Source: Variovorax paradoxus (GTDB taxonomy: Bacteria; Pseudomonadota; Gammaproteobacteria; Burkholderiales; Burkholderiaceae_C). Taken from it: 64,000 bases of DNA. Under the pieces are notes generated by a model. The model made no database searches and had not been told where the DNA came from. It saw only the letters and a list, made by a program, of their open reading frames with translations. Where the stretch lies: positions 3,351,001 to 3,415,000 of the forward strand of contig NZ_CP045644.1 of assembly GCF_009498455.1 (NCBI RefSeq), given 5' to 3'. This document shows positions 43,361-52,001 of this stretch, in pieces; position 1 is the first letter of the stretch, and every line of letters starts with the position of its first letter. A program made the translations under genes and the position numbers.

Positions 43361-44593
43361 CTAGCTCTTGCGGCCTTCAATGAATGCGGCCCACGCGTCC
43401 ATCATCTCTCGACGACGCTCTATGGCGTCACTGCGTCGATAGGCTTCCTCGGTCTTGTTCGCGATGACATGGGCTAGTGCCAATTCGGCCAGATCTCTCG
43501 GGAAGGTGGTGCGATCTCCTGCCCAATCCCGAAATGTGGAGCGGAACCCGTGCGGAACTGCCCCGACATCCATGCGCCGCAGGACAGCCGTTAGGCTCAT
43601 ATCCGACAGTGATTTCTTGTCCTTGGAGCCGGGGAAAACCAGGTCCGATTGGGCGCCTTGGGGCAGGGTCTCGAGCAATTTCACCGCCGCTTTGCTCAGC
43701 GGTACTCGGTGCTCCCGACCTGCTTTCATCCGCTCGGCGGGAACTGTCCATATGCCGGCTGTCACGTCCAACTCGGACCAGGTCGCGCCTCGCACCTCCC
43801 CTGAGCGCGCCGCGGTCAGGATGGCGAACTCCAATGCCCGGGCGGCCATACCTTCGCGTTGAGACAGGTCCCCAGTGAATGCAGGCATGTCATCGATCGG
43901 CACGGCCCGATGGTGCTGAACCTTTTGAATCTTCATTGGGGCGGCGAGCACCTTGTCCAGGTGGCCTTTCCAACGGGCCGGATTGTCACCCGTGCGGTAC
44001 TTTCGCACCGTACCCCAGTCCAACACTGACTCGATGCGACCGCGCAGACGGGATGCTGTCTCGTTCTTCGTCTTCCAGATCGGCTCTAGGCACAGCAGTA
44101 CGTGTTGCAAGTCGATGTCCTGCATCAGCATGTGACCGAGATATGGCGAAGCGTAGGTCTTGAGAGTGTTCTCCCACTGCTGACGATGCTTTGGGTTCTT
44201 CCACTCGTCTGCCTTGGACTTGATGAATTCCGCCACGCACCAGTTGAAGTCTTTTTCGGCAGCGCGACGGGCGAGCATGGCGCTACGTTGAGCGCGCTTG
44301 GAGGTGAGGGGATCGAAGCCTTGGCGCACGAGCTTGTGCATCTCCCTGGCTTTTTCGCGGGCCTCGGCCAAGCCGATCTCTGGAAAGGGGCCTAGCCCGA
44401 GGTCGCGACGCTGCTCGCCAACCATGATGCGCAGGATCCAGCCACGATGCCCTGAGGTGACACGCAGATGCAGGCCGGGAGCGCCACCAACGGCATGACG
44501 ACCTTCGGCCTTGATGGCGGCTACGGCACGGGCTGAGAGTTCAGGGGCGATCTTGGGCAAAGGAGTTGTTCCGTCGAACTTTTCTTGTCCCAC
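43361..44593 (-). CDS. P4-type tyrosine integrase (DUF4102 arm-binding plus recombinase)
   Basis: A 410-residue integrase of the prophage-P4/genomic-island class. The N-terminal arm-type DNA-binding domain (LHLRVTSGHRGWILRIMVG, DLGLGPFPEIGLAEAREKA) is intact. The catalytic residues follow: Arg in TAARSGEVRGATW, His-x-x-Arg in VPHGFRSTFRDW, and His plus Tyr in LAHVIANKTEEAYRRSD. It is transcribed away from the junction at about 44.7 kb, where an attachment site is expected. It is presumably the enzyme that inserted the catabolic block to its left. It appears functional. Confidence 0.93.
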   Translation of the reverse strand: MGQEKFDGTTPLPKIAPELSARAVAAIKAEGRHAVGGAPGLHLRVTSGHRGWILRIMVGEQRRDLGLGPFPEIGLAEAREKAREMHKLVRQGFDPLTSKRAQRSAMLARRAAEKDFNWCVAEFIKSKADEWKNPKHRQQWENTLKTYASPYLGHMLMQDIDLQHVLLCLEPIWKTKNETASRLRGRIESVLDWGTVRKYRTGDNPARWKGHLDKVLAAPMKIQKVQHHRAVPIDDMPAFTGDLSQREGMAARALEFAILTAARSGEVRGATWSELDVTAGIWTVPAERMKAGREHRVPLSKAAVKLLETLPQGAQSDLVFPGSKDKKSLSDMSLTAVLRRMDVGAVPHGFRSTFRDWAGDRTTFPRDLAELALAHVIANKTEEAYRRSDAIERRREMMDAWAAFIEGRKS

Positions 44594-44745
44594 ATTGTGC
44601 CCACATAAAACATTGGCCGTTGTGAGATCAAATCAGATTGTGTTGGACCGACTTGAAAAAAAGCCTTTTAAAATCAATGAGTTATGGACTTCATCGGATT
44701 CGCTCGGACGGTGGTTCTAGGGACGTCCACTCCGCCAGTTCCGAC
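44594..44745. other. Integrase upstream region and probable attachment-site zone
   Basis: This AT-richer stretch (for example a run of A at 44655-44661) lies between the integrase start and a terminator hairpin and then a 5'-truncated gene. Integrase promoters and att sites of P4-type islands are normally here. I could not find a matching second att copy in the window. Confidence 0.4.
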
Positions 44746-44786
44746 AAGGGTTAGCAGATTAGCGTCTGCTAACCCTTTTGTCTTTT
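44746..44786 (+). terminator. Rho-independent terminator
   Basis: A perfect 13-bp stem (AAGGGTTAGCAGA / TCTGCTAACCCTT) with a 6-base loop is followed by TTGTCTTTTT. On the plus strand this is a strong intrinsic terminator. There is no intact plus-strand gene directly upstream, so it probably belonged to the gene or RNA disrupted or used by the island's insertion. Confidence 0.85.
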
Positions 44787-44886
44787 TGGAATCTGATTCT
44801 TCGACTTTGGAATATGGCCACGCTGCGGGCGTCGCCTTCTTCGTCTGTCGACGGTCGTAGACGCGCGAGATCATCGCGCCATCCGT

Positions 44887-45886
44887 GTGCAGCGTGGCGT
44901 CTTGAGTGTCGGTGTGCAGCTACTGGGCCAGGACCAGTGCACCATGGCCTCGATGCTGGCCATCGGCGTGCTCTGCGACCGCCAGGACATCTACGACGAG
45001 GCGATCAGCTACTACAAGGCAGGCCAGGGCAACGGCGCGGGCCTGCAGGCGGTCTACTACGTGCATCCCGGCTACCTGGGGCAATGGCAGGAAAGCGGAC
45101 GCGACCAGGGCCACTGCACGCTCGGCATCGGCCTTGCGGGCGCCTTGTGCGAGATGGCGTGGAACCAGGGCGACGACATCTACGCCTACGAGAACAGCCG
45201 CTTCCTGGCGGGCGCCGAGTACGTGGCGAAGACCAATCTTCGCGATGGCGCCGACGCCTTCTACACGATGCCCTACTTCACCAACGTCGACAAGCAAGGC
45301 AAGCAGTCCGAGCTGTCGATGGGAGCCCAGGGCCATCGGCGAGGCATCTGGGAAAGCGTGCACAACCACTATGCCAATCGCCTGGGCATCGCGACCCCCT
45401 ACACCGCCTTGCAAGCCATCCAGATGCGTCCCGAAGGAGTCGGCGGCAAAGGCGACGAACTGGGCTTCGGCACGCTGACCTTCACGCGCGATCCGCTGCC
45501 GACCGCTGGACGGCCCAGCGGGTTGACCGCGCGCTTGCGCGGCACGCAGGTGGTGCTGTCATGGTGGGGCTGCACCGGTGCGCAGAGCTACTCGGTGCGC
45601 CGTGCGGACCAGCCCGGCGGCCCGTACCGCGAGATCGCATCGGGCATCACCGATGTGCTCACGTTCAACGACACCGCGCCCGGCGCGACCGGTGCGAACG
45701 GCGTGTACCACTACGTGATCGTCGCGGCTACCGCCTCGGGCGACAGCGCACCGTCCAGCGAAGCGCGCGTGTCCGTGACGCCCGAGCTGCTGCTGCAGTG
45801 GAAGCCCGATGGCGGCGCGCGCACGCCCGTCAGCCTTCCGACGGGCCTTGCGAAGAACGCAGCCGCTGCGCCACCTTCGCTCGCTG
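44887..45886 (+). pseudogene. Truncated alginate-lyase-like gene with FnIII-like C-terminus
   Basis: The translated frame matches the second half of the alginate-lyase superfamily: MASMLAIGVLCDRQDIYDEA, then HPGYLGQWQESGRDQGHC, then GAEYVAKTNL. A fibronectin type-III-like module follows (PSGLTARLRGTQVVLSWWG to about 45780). The first roughly 200 residues and signal peptide are absent, and the frame has no natural stop before it runs into the opposing nitH gene. It is therefore a broken gene at the right edge of the integrase-bearing block. Confidence 0.7.
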
Positions 45887-47197
45887 CTAAGCCGCGCGCA
45901 ATTCGGCGACCGCAGCGGAGGCGCCGCCCGCGCGCTGTTCGTCCCGTCTTTGCACAATGGCCTGCGTCAGAAACTCCGCATCTCGTGCCACGCCCGAGAA
46001 GCGGCCCGACCCCCAGGTGTGCAGCCACGGCAGGCCCAGGAAGTACAGCCCCGGCACCCCTGTCACGCCGCGCTGATGGATCGGCGCGCCACGGCCGTTG
46101 AACACCGGCGCATCCACCCACTCGAAGTCGGGCGAAAAGCCGATGCACCAGACCACGCTCGTGATGCCCGCCGCCGCGAGGTCGAGCCGGGTGCGTTCCT
46201 CGGCCGGCTCCCACACGGGCGTGTAGACCGAGGGCGGCGGCGCCTCGATGCCTTGCGTCGCGATGAACTTGTCGATCGATGCGTTGATGCGGTTGTAGGT
46301 GGCGTCGGCGCTGTCGAGGTTCTCGCGCAGGTTGGGCTGCAACTCGAAGCTGCCGCCGTCGAAGCCGTTGAGCAAGCCGTAGAGTTCCATGCCTTCGAGC
46401 GCGAAGCGGCGCAGGTCGATGTCGCGCCCGCCGTCGCGTCCGGTCACGTAGTGGTTGGTGTTGTCGCGCACGCCTTCGCGCAGCGGGTGCTCGGTGACAG
46501 GCATGTCGTAGTACTTCATGTCGGCAAGCCAGTCGACCACTTCACGGCCGCGGTAGAAGCGCGCGCAGCGTGGCGCGTTGCCGGTGGCCAGGTGAACCTT
46601 GCGCCCGGCCAGGTGCAGGTCTTCGGCGATCTGCGCACCCGACTGGCCGCAGCCCACCACGAGCACCGCGCCATCGGGCAGCTGCGCTGCATTGCGGTAC
46701 TGCGCCGAGTGGTACTGGGCGACGGTGGACGGCAGCTTCTCGGCCAGGCGCGGCACGATGGGGCGGTGGTAGCCGCCGGAAGCCACCACCACCTGGTCGG
46801 CGGTGTAGGTGCCCGCGTCGGTCTGCACGCTGAAGCGCTCACGCTCGCCGGCGCCGGGAACGCGCGAAACCCGTTCGACCGTCACGCCTTCGATGGCCGG
46901 CGCCTTCACATGCGCGACGAAACCCGCGAGCCATTCGTTGATCTGCTCCTTGACCATGAAGCCATGCGGATCGTCGCCGAGGTACCCCCAGCCCGGCAGC
47001 TGGCACTGCCAGTTGGGCGTGACCAGGCAGAACGAATCCCAGCGCTGGGTGCGCCAGCTGTGCACGAGGCTGCGCTTCTCGATCACGAGGTGGTCGACGC
47101 CGCGCTGCTGCAGGCAGTGGCTCAGGGAGAGGCCGGTCTGGCCGCCGCCGACGATGATGACGCTGTAGTGGCTGCGTCCGCCAAATGGATAGGACAT
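45887..47197 (-). CDS. nitH: Nit1C flavin-dependent oxidoreductase NitH (MSMEG_0569 family)
   Basis: A 436-residue FAD/NAD(P)H monooxygenase-like protein with two dinucleotide-binding motifs, [14 protein letters not shown] near residue 13 and [17 protein letters not shown] near 180. The text matches the MSMEG_0569 family of the conserved nitrilase cluster. It is the last gene of a seven-gene operon in the canonical order. Its reaction is not established to my knowledge. The ATG at 47197 is chosen because residues before it, in a frame to 47332, are arginine-rich and non-family. Its stop lies against the broken alginate-lyase gene on the other strand. Confidence 0.92.
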   Translation of the reverse strand: MSYPFGGRSHYSVIIVGGGQTGLSLSHCLQQRGVDHLVIEKRSLVHSWRTQRWDSFCLVTPNWQCQLPGWGYLGDDPHGFMVKEQINEWLAGFVAHVKAPAIEGVTVERVSRVPGAGERERFSVQTDAGTYTADQVVVASGGYHRPIVPRLAEKLPSTVAQYHSAQYRNAAQLPDGAVLVVGCGQSGAQIAEDLHLAGRKVHLATGNAPRCARFYRGREVVDWLADMKYYDMPVTEHPLREGVRDNTNHYVTGRDGGRDIDLRRFALEGMELYGLLNGFDGGSFELQPNLRENLDSADATYNRINASIDKFIATQGIEAPPPSVYTPVWEPAEERTRLDLAAAGITSVVWCIGFSPDFEWVDAPVFNGRGAPIHQRGVTGVPGLYFLGLPWLHTWGSGRFSGVARDAEFLTQAIVQRRDEQRAGGASAAVAELRAA

Positions 47198-47232
47198 GGG
47201 TCTTCTTTCTTTCTCTCTGGATGTAGGGCGCG

Positions 47233-47517
47233 TCAATCGACGGCGACGACGGTGACTTCGGCACCGGCGGTGGCGGTGAAGCGCGACGCGATGCGTTCGA
47301 TCTCCGCCAGCTGGTCCATCGCCTGCGAACATGCGAAGCCATACTTGGCGCGCACGCGTTCGGAGGCGATGCCCAATGCCTCGCGCGAGCGCTGCAGGAA
47401 GTCTTCAAGCGCATAGCGTTCGCCGGGCACGAAGAACTCCTGCACCACGGAAGAGGGCGAGTAGCAGCGCGTTTCGCTGGCGTCGGGCCAGCGCACCTGG
47501 ACGTGCATCACGGGCAT
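47233..47517 (-). CDS. nitG: Nit1C small protein NitG (MSMEG_0570 family)
   Basis: A 94-residue protein of the MSMEG_0570 nitrogen-starvation-response family, starting MPVMHVQVRWPDASETRCYSPS and containing the typical YALEDFLQRSREAL segment. No catalytic motif is known. The ATG at 47517 overlaps the last bases of the preceding nitF gene, so the two are coupled. It is always found in this cluster and is probably a structural or accessory subunit. Confidence 0.88.
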   Translation of the reverse strand: MPVMHVQVRWPDASETRCYSPSSVVQEFFVPGERYALEDFLQRSREALGIASERVRAKYGFACSQAMDQLAEIERIASRFTATAGAEVTVVAVD

Positions 47518-48506
47518 GCGAGCGCCTCCTGCGGCGGCTGGATGAAGGCATCGCGGCCGAAGTCCCACAACAGCGCCTCGTTGCCGCCGGCCTGCAGCCG
47601 CACCTGCCGCGTGGCATCGACCTCGCCGACCACCGCGCAGGCGATGTCGCGCGCGGCGAAGCGGCCGAGCACCGGCGCCACCTGCGAAGGCGTCACGCTG
47701 AGCACGAAGCCGTAGCTCGGAAACGAAGAAAGCCAGCGCAGCAGCGGCACGCCTTCGGGCGTGGGCAATGCTTCGAGGTCGATGCGCGCGCCGACGCCCG
47801 AGCACTCCAGCAGCATCATCGCGGTGCCCACTGCGCCGGCCATGCTGATGTCCTTCGCGGCGCGACACAGGCCGTCTTCCGCGATGGAGGGCAGCAGTTC
47901 GAGGTCCGCACGCAGCCGCGCGGCCGGCGCCGTGGTCGATGCGTTCCAGTAGGGAAAGGGCTCTTCGTAAGCGCCGCGCAGGTCGGCCGCCATCACCAGC
48001 AGGTCGCCGGGCCTGGCATCGAAGCTGGTGAGCAGCTTGCGCGCATGGCCGAGGATCGCGACCGCCAGCTGCGGCCGTTCACTGCGGTTGTTGCTGTGGC
48101 CACCGACCACCGGCACGCCGTAGCGCACCGAGGCCTCGGCCATGCCGCGCAGCACCTCGTCGGCGGGGCTCATGCCGGTGCTCCACAGCGCGTCGACCAC
48201 CGCCGTCGGGCGTCCGCCCATCGCATAGATGTCGCTCACGTTGACCATCACGCCGCAGTAGCCGGCGAACCACGGCATGCGCACGATGAAGTCTTCCACC
48301 ATGCCTTCGATCGCGAACAGCAGGTAGCCACCATGGCCGTCGGGGATGGCCGCGCAGTCGTCGCCGATCGGCACGGCCTGCGCGAGCGCGGCATGGCCGC
48401 CCGGCAGCGAGCGGCCGAGGGCCGACACCACGTCGCTGATGTCGCGCTTGTGGGCGAAGCCGCGCGTGGCGCGCAAGGCTTCGGCGATGGCGTGGACATC
48501 CGTCAT
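47508..48506 (-). CDS. nitF: Nit1C AIR-synthase-like protein NitF (sll0787 family)
   Basis: A 332-residue member of the AIR synthase (PurM)/selenophosphate-synthetase superfamily. The N-terminal ATP-binding core shows IGDDCAAIPDG and VNVSDIYAMGGRP, and VVGGHSNN and AAKDISMAG follow. It probably activates a small substrate with ATP in the pathway of the cluster. The ATG at 48506 overlaps the stop of nitE (ATGA). Confidence 0.9.
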   Translation of the reverse strand: MTDVHAIAEALRATRGFAHKRDISDVVSALGRSLPGGHAALAQAVPIGDDCAAIPDGHGGYLLFAIEGMVEDFIVRMPWFAGYCGVMVNVSDIYAMGGRPTAVVDALWSTGMSPADEVLRGMAEASVRYGVPVVGGHSNNRSERPQLAVAILGHARKLLTSFDARPGDLLVMAADLRGAYEEPFPYWNASTTAPAARLRADLELLPSIAEDGLCRAAKDISMAGAVGTAMMLLECSGVGARIDLEALPTPEGVPLLRWLSSFPSYGFVLSVTPSQVAPVLGRFAARDIACAVVGEVDATRQVRLQAGGNEALLWDFGRDAFIQPPQEALACP

Positions 48507-49063
48507 GACAGCACCTTCGCGCGCGTGACGAAGCCGCTCACCGGGTCGTGGCAGGGCGGGTAGAAAGCGAGGCCCGCCTGCATGCGTGCGTGCGGGCGGC
48601 CGTGGATCGATGTCTCTTCCAGCGTCTTCCAGCCCAGCTTCTGGAACAGCGGCACGTTCTGCATCTGCACCTGCGCGAAGAATGCATCGCAGCCCAGCGC
48701 ATGGGCGCGCGACACCGCCAGGCGTATCAGGGTCGCGCCCAGGTGGCCCTGGCTGCGGAACGCGGGATGCACCGCGAGGCGGGAGCCCCACCATTCGCCC
48801 GGCGCCTCGCCGCGGTGGGTGCGCACCGTGCCCACCACCTGCTCGGGCATGCCGGCGTTGCACGACATGGCAACCAGAAGCTGCGCATGGTCGTCGATGG
48901 CGTCGCGGTCGTCGCGCGCGAAGATGCCCTGCTCGATGCAGAACACCGCCCGACGCAGCGCCATGGCTTCGTCGCGTTCCCATTGCTGGGCCGCTTCGCG
49001 TACCAGGTATTCGACCGGCGCGTAGTGCGGGTCGAGCCCGCAGAGGTCGTCGATGCACAGCAT
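48503..49063 (-). CDS. nitE: Nit1C GNAT-family acetyltransferase NitE (MSMEG_0567/Sll0786 family)
   Basis: A 186-residue GNAT N-acyltransferase. The acetyl-CoA-binding region appears as SRLAVHPAFRSQGHLGATLIR, and MQNVPLFQKLGW is a typical C-terminal GNAT element. The ATG at 49063 lies 2 bases past the nitD stop. The substrate is unknown; in this cluster it may acylate an amine intermediate, which is inference. Confidence 0.9.
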   Translation of the reverse strand: MLCIDDLCGLDPHYAPVEYLVREAAQQWERDEAMALRRAVFCIEQGIFARDDRDAIDDHAQLLVAMSCNAGMPEQVVGTVRTHRGEAPGEWWGSRLAVHPAFRSQGHLGATLIRLAVSRAHALGCDAFFAQVQMQNVPLFQKLGWKTLEETSIHGRPHARMQAGLAFYPPCHDPVSGFVTRAKVLS

Positions 49064-49065
49064 GC

Positions 49066-50187
49066 TCAGCCTTCGCTTTCTTTTTCGTAGACCGACAGCG
49101 ACGAGCACGCGCCGCACTTGCCGCAGCCGGCCTTGATGTCGGCGGAGCGCAGGCCCGCGGCCACCACGCGTTCGCCGAGCGGCGCGAGCAGCGACTTCAT
49201 GAACTCCGGAGAAGGCGCGGGATGGTCTTCGAGCGGCGTGCCGCTGATCGGCACGAAGGGCACGACGAAGGGGTACACCCCGCGCGCCAGCAGCTGGTCG
49301 CAGGTCTCGAGGATGGCTTCGCGCGTGTCGCCCAGCCCGGCCAGGATGTAGGTGCTGACCTGTCCGCGCCCGAACACGCCCACGGCCGCCTCGAAGGCGC
49401 TCATGTAGCGCGAAATGGGCACGCTGGCCTTGCCCGGCATGACGCGTTCGCGCACCTCGGGCGTGACCACTTCGAGGTGCATGCCCAGCGTGTCGATGCC
49501 TGCGGCCTTCATGCGGTGGAACCACTGGTCGTCGTCGGGCGGCTCGCACTGGCCCTGGATCGGAAGGTCGATCGCGGCCCGGATCGCGAACGCGCTCTCG
49601 CAGAGGATGGCCGCGCCGCGGTCGGTGGTGTTGGGCGTGCCGGTGGTCATCACCATGTGCTTCACGCCGTCGAGCAGCACGGCCGCGCGTGCGACTTCGG
49701 CGAGTTGTTCGGGCGTCTTGCGCGCGATGGTGCGGCCGGCCGCGAGCGACTGGCCGATCGCGCAGAACTTGCAGCTCTTCTTGCGGCTCTCGTAGCGGAT
49801 GCAGGTCTGCAGCACGGTGGTGGCGAGCACGTCGCTGCCGTGCAGCGTGGCGATGTGCGAGTAAGGCACGCCGTCGAAGGTCTGCATCGCATAGAAGCGC
49901 GGCTGCTTCGGAAAGCTGATGCGCGCAATGGGAATGCTGCCGCGCATCACGCGGCTCATGCCTGCCGCATCGGGCGCCTCGGCCGTGAACGGCGAATGCC
50001 AAGCGCTCGAGGTGTGGACCGGCACCATGATCGTGTGGCCGTCCACCGTCACGGCCTTGTGGTCCGACGGGCCTGCGCCGCCGCGGCGGCTCGAGACACC
50101 GGCCGAGGGATCAACCAGCCGCAACCCGAAGGACTGGAGCTCGGTCATCAGCTGCCGGCTGTCCGGCTGTGTCGTCGTTGCGGTCAT
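49066..50187 (-). CDS. nitD: Nit1C radical SAM protein NitD (MSMEG_0568 family)
   Basis: A 373-residue radical-SAM family protein. The cluster cysteines have unusual spacing: Cys129, Cys139 and Cys142 form C-x9-C-x2-C rather than C-x3-C-x2-C. A C-terminal CGKCGACS triplet may hold an auxiliary iron-sulfur cluster. The start at 50187 overlaps nitC by 77 bases; the internal ATG at 50148 would cut the overlap to 38. Its reaction is undetermined; conserved co-occurrence with NitC nitrilase suggests it modifies a cofactor or intermediate. Confidence 0.9.
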   Translation of the reverse strand: MTATTTQPDSRQLMTELQSFGLRLVDPSAGVSSRRGGAGPSDHKAVTVDGHTIMVPVHTSSAWHSPFTAEAPDAAGMSRVMRGSIPIARISFPKQPRFYAMQTFDGVPYSHIATLHGSDVLATTVLQTCIRYESRKKSCKFCAIGQSLAAGRTIARKTPEQLAEVARAAVLLDGVKHMVMTTGTPNTTDRGAAILCESAFAIRAAIDLPIQGQCEPPDDDQWFHRMKAAGIDTLGMHLEVVTPEVRERVMPGKASVPISRYMSAFEAAVGVFGRGQVSTYILAGLGDTREAILETCDQLLARGVYPFVVPFVPISGTPLEDHPAPSPEFMKSLLAPLGERVVAAGLRSADIKAGCGKCGACSSLSVYEKESEG

Positions 50188-51157
50188 GGTCGGGGCTCCG
50201 TTGATCTAGAAGTTGCGTGAGATGCATCGGCACAGTGGTCTGCGCCGGCCGGTCGTTGATGGCGAGCGACAGCAGCTCGGGCCGCGCGTAGTGGCCGACC
50301 GAATCCATCATTCGCTTGCGCTTGGCGATCAGCGCCATGTCCAGGTCGGCGATCACCATGCCTTCGCCCTCGGTGAGCGGCGGCGCAAGGTGCTTGCCCT
50401 CGGGCGAGACGATGGCGGTGTGGCAGCCGCCGCGCAGCGCCTTCTGCAGATTGGCATCGGGCGTGACCGAGCGGATCTGTTCGTCGGTGAGCCAGCCGGT
50501 GGCGTTGACCACGAAGCAGCCCGACTCGAGCGCATGGTGGCGGATGGTCACTTCCATCTGCTCCGCGAAGATCGGGCCGACCAGCGAGCCGGGAAACTGC
50601 GCGCAGTGGATCTCTTCGTGCTGCGCCATCAGGGCGTAGCGCGCGAGCGGGTTGTAGTGCTCCCAGCAGGCCAGCGCGCCGACGCGGCCGACGGCGGTGT
50701 CGACCACCTTCAGGCCCGCGCCGTCGCCCATGCCCCAGACCATGCGCTCGTGATAAGTCGGCGTGATCTTGCGGCGCTTGAGCGCCAGCGTGCCGTCGGC
50801 GTCGAACACCAGCTGTGTGTTGTAGAGGCTGCCGTGGTCGCGCTCGTTCACACCGAGCACCACCACCATGCCGTGATGCCGCGCACGCTCGGCCACGGCC
50901 TGCGTGACCGGGCCGGGCACGACCACCGCACGCTCGGCCAGCCGCAGGTGCGGCGCGCCCTGCAGCACCGGCGGCAGCACGAAGCTGAAGTAGGGGTAGT
51001 AGGGCACGAAGGTCTCGGGGAATACTGCCAGCTGCACGCCCTTGGCGGCAGCCTCGTCGATGGCGCCGCACACCCGCTCGAGGGTGCCGTCGGGCCGTTC
51101 GAAGTCGGGCGCGATCTGGATCGCCGCGGCACGCACGATGCGGGGTGGGGAAGCCAT
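50111..51157 (-). CDS. nitC: Nit1C nitrilase NitC (Nit6803 family)
   Basis: A 348-residue nitrilase-superfamily enzyme. The catalytic triad is visible as Glu48 (FPETF), Lys130 ([10 protein letters not shown]) and Cys164 ([10 protein letters not shown]). Members hydrolyse organic nitriles to acids; in cyanotrophic bacteria this gene and cluster are reported to be required for growth on cyanide. It begins 15 bases after nitB, and its C-terminal tail is encoded in DNA shared with the start of nitD. The tail (after about residue 320) is poorly conserved. Confidence 0.94.
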   Translation of the reverse strand: MASPPRIVRAAAIQIAPDFERPDGTLERVCGAIDEAAAKGVQLAVFPETFVPYYPYFSFVLPPVLQGAPHLRLAERAVVVPGPVTQAVAERARHHGMVVVLGVNERDHGSLYNTQLVFDADGTLALKRRKITPTYHERMVWGMGDGAGLKVVDTAVGRVGALACWEHYNPLARYALMAQHEEIHCAQFPGSLVGPIFAEQMEVTIRHHALESGCFVVNATGWLTDEQIRSVTPDANLQKALRGGCHTAIVSPEGKHLAPPLTEGEGMVIADLDMALIAKRKRMMDSVGHYARPELLSLAINDRPAQTTVPMHLTQLLDQRSPDHDRNDDTAGQPAADDRAPVLRVAAG

Positions 51158-51172
51158 CGCTCGGGTCCTGCC

Positions 51173-51655
51173 TTACAAGGTCCAGGTGTCGAGGATGACA
51201 GCGCCGGCCTTCTTGTGCAGCAGCACGAGGTCGAGCACGTCGAGCGGGTTGATCGGCGTGATGCCCTCGATGAGCGCGCCCTCGCCATGGCCGTACAGCG
51301 CCTGCAGTGCGAAGCGGCAGGCGTAGACCTTGCCGCCTTCTTCCATGAACTTGACGATCTGCTTGTTGAAGTTCTGGTGGCCGGGGAAGGCCTCGTCGCC
51401 CAGCGTCGGAAAGCCGCGCTGCACGCCCAGCGTCACGCCGGGGCCGTACAGCAGCACCGAAGTCTCGTAGCCCTTGCGGCGCAGCCGCGTGGCCTGCAGC
51501 AGGTTGACGAACCCGATCGAGCCTTCGAAGGCTACGGTGTGGAAGGTGACGAGTGCCTTCTCGCCGGGCTCGGCCTTGACGTCTTCGAACACCTTCTCCT
51601 CGTAGTCGACGAGGAACTCGCCTTTCTCGTTGCGGGGGCGGGTGACTTTGGGCAT
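51173..51655 (-). CDS. nitB: Nit1C protein NitB (MSMEG_0572/Sll0783 family)
   Basis: A 160-residue protein of the MSMEG_0572/Sll0783 nitrogen-starvation-response family, starting [22 protein letters not shown]. It has a DsrE-like alpha/beta layout with [20 protein letters not shown] and one cysteine in [12 protein letters not shown]. Its biochemical role is unknown. GGAGT lies 6 bases before the ATG at 51655. It is the first gene of the Nit1C operon and is preceded by a repeat-rich promoter region. Confidence 0.9.
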   Translation of the reverse strand: MPKVTRPRNEKGEFLVDYEEKVFEDVKAEPGEKALVTFHTVAFEGSIGFVNLLQATRLRRKGYETSVLLYGPGVTLGVQRGFPTLGDEAFPGHQNFNKQIVKFMEEGGKVYACRFALQALYGHGEGALIEGITPINPLDVLDLVLLHKKAGAVILDTWTL

Positions 51656-52001
51656 GGGGTACTCCGGTTGAAAAGGGAATGAACGCAGGTCTTGCGTGCC
51701 TTTCTCTTTGCAGGCGATGTGCCAGCGCCCGGCGCGGCGCATGCGATCAACGCGCGATCAAATCGCCCCGGTGCGGCCTGCGCGCCGGAAAACTTTTTTC
51801 GACCGCACGAAAAGACCCGCGCGAAGGGGGCCGCCGGGGCCTCGCCTGCACCGGGAAGACGCATCTGCCATGCGATCAATGCACCCGATCAACGGGGTTG
51901 ATCGCACCTGATCGAGGCATCCGGCCCCTCTGGCGCGGGCGCGATTCCTGCGTGCCTGATCGGTGGCCCGATGCGATCAATGGATGCAATCAACTTTGCC
52001 G
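51656..52001. promoter_or_regulatory. Divergent nitB/MocR control region with repeated operator motif
   Basis: The motif ATGC(G/A)ATCAA occurs at 51741, 51870, 51971 and 51984, with related GCGATCAA at 51754. At 51886-51904 there is a perfect palindrome, CGATCAAC-GGG-GTTGATCG. The last two copies are exactly 13 bp apart and lie just before the MocR start codon. Repeated direct and inverted half-sites are typical of MocR/GntR-type operators, so this is the likely control region of the Nit1C operon and of the regulator itself. Confidence 0.8.

Noticed and set aside
44709..44733. Possible tRNA-Ser 3' end (TGGTTC ... CTCCGCCA) as integrase target
   Set aside because: The T-arm cannot pair properly and no 5' part or second att copy was found; resemblance is limited to a few bases.
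51741..51996. Repeats considered as a CRISPR array
   Set aside because: The repeats are about 10 bases, irregularly spaced and include an inverted pair; they fit operators, not CRISPR.
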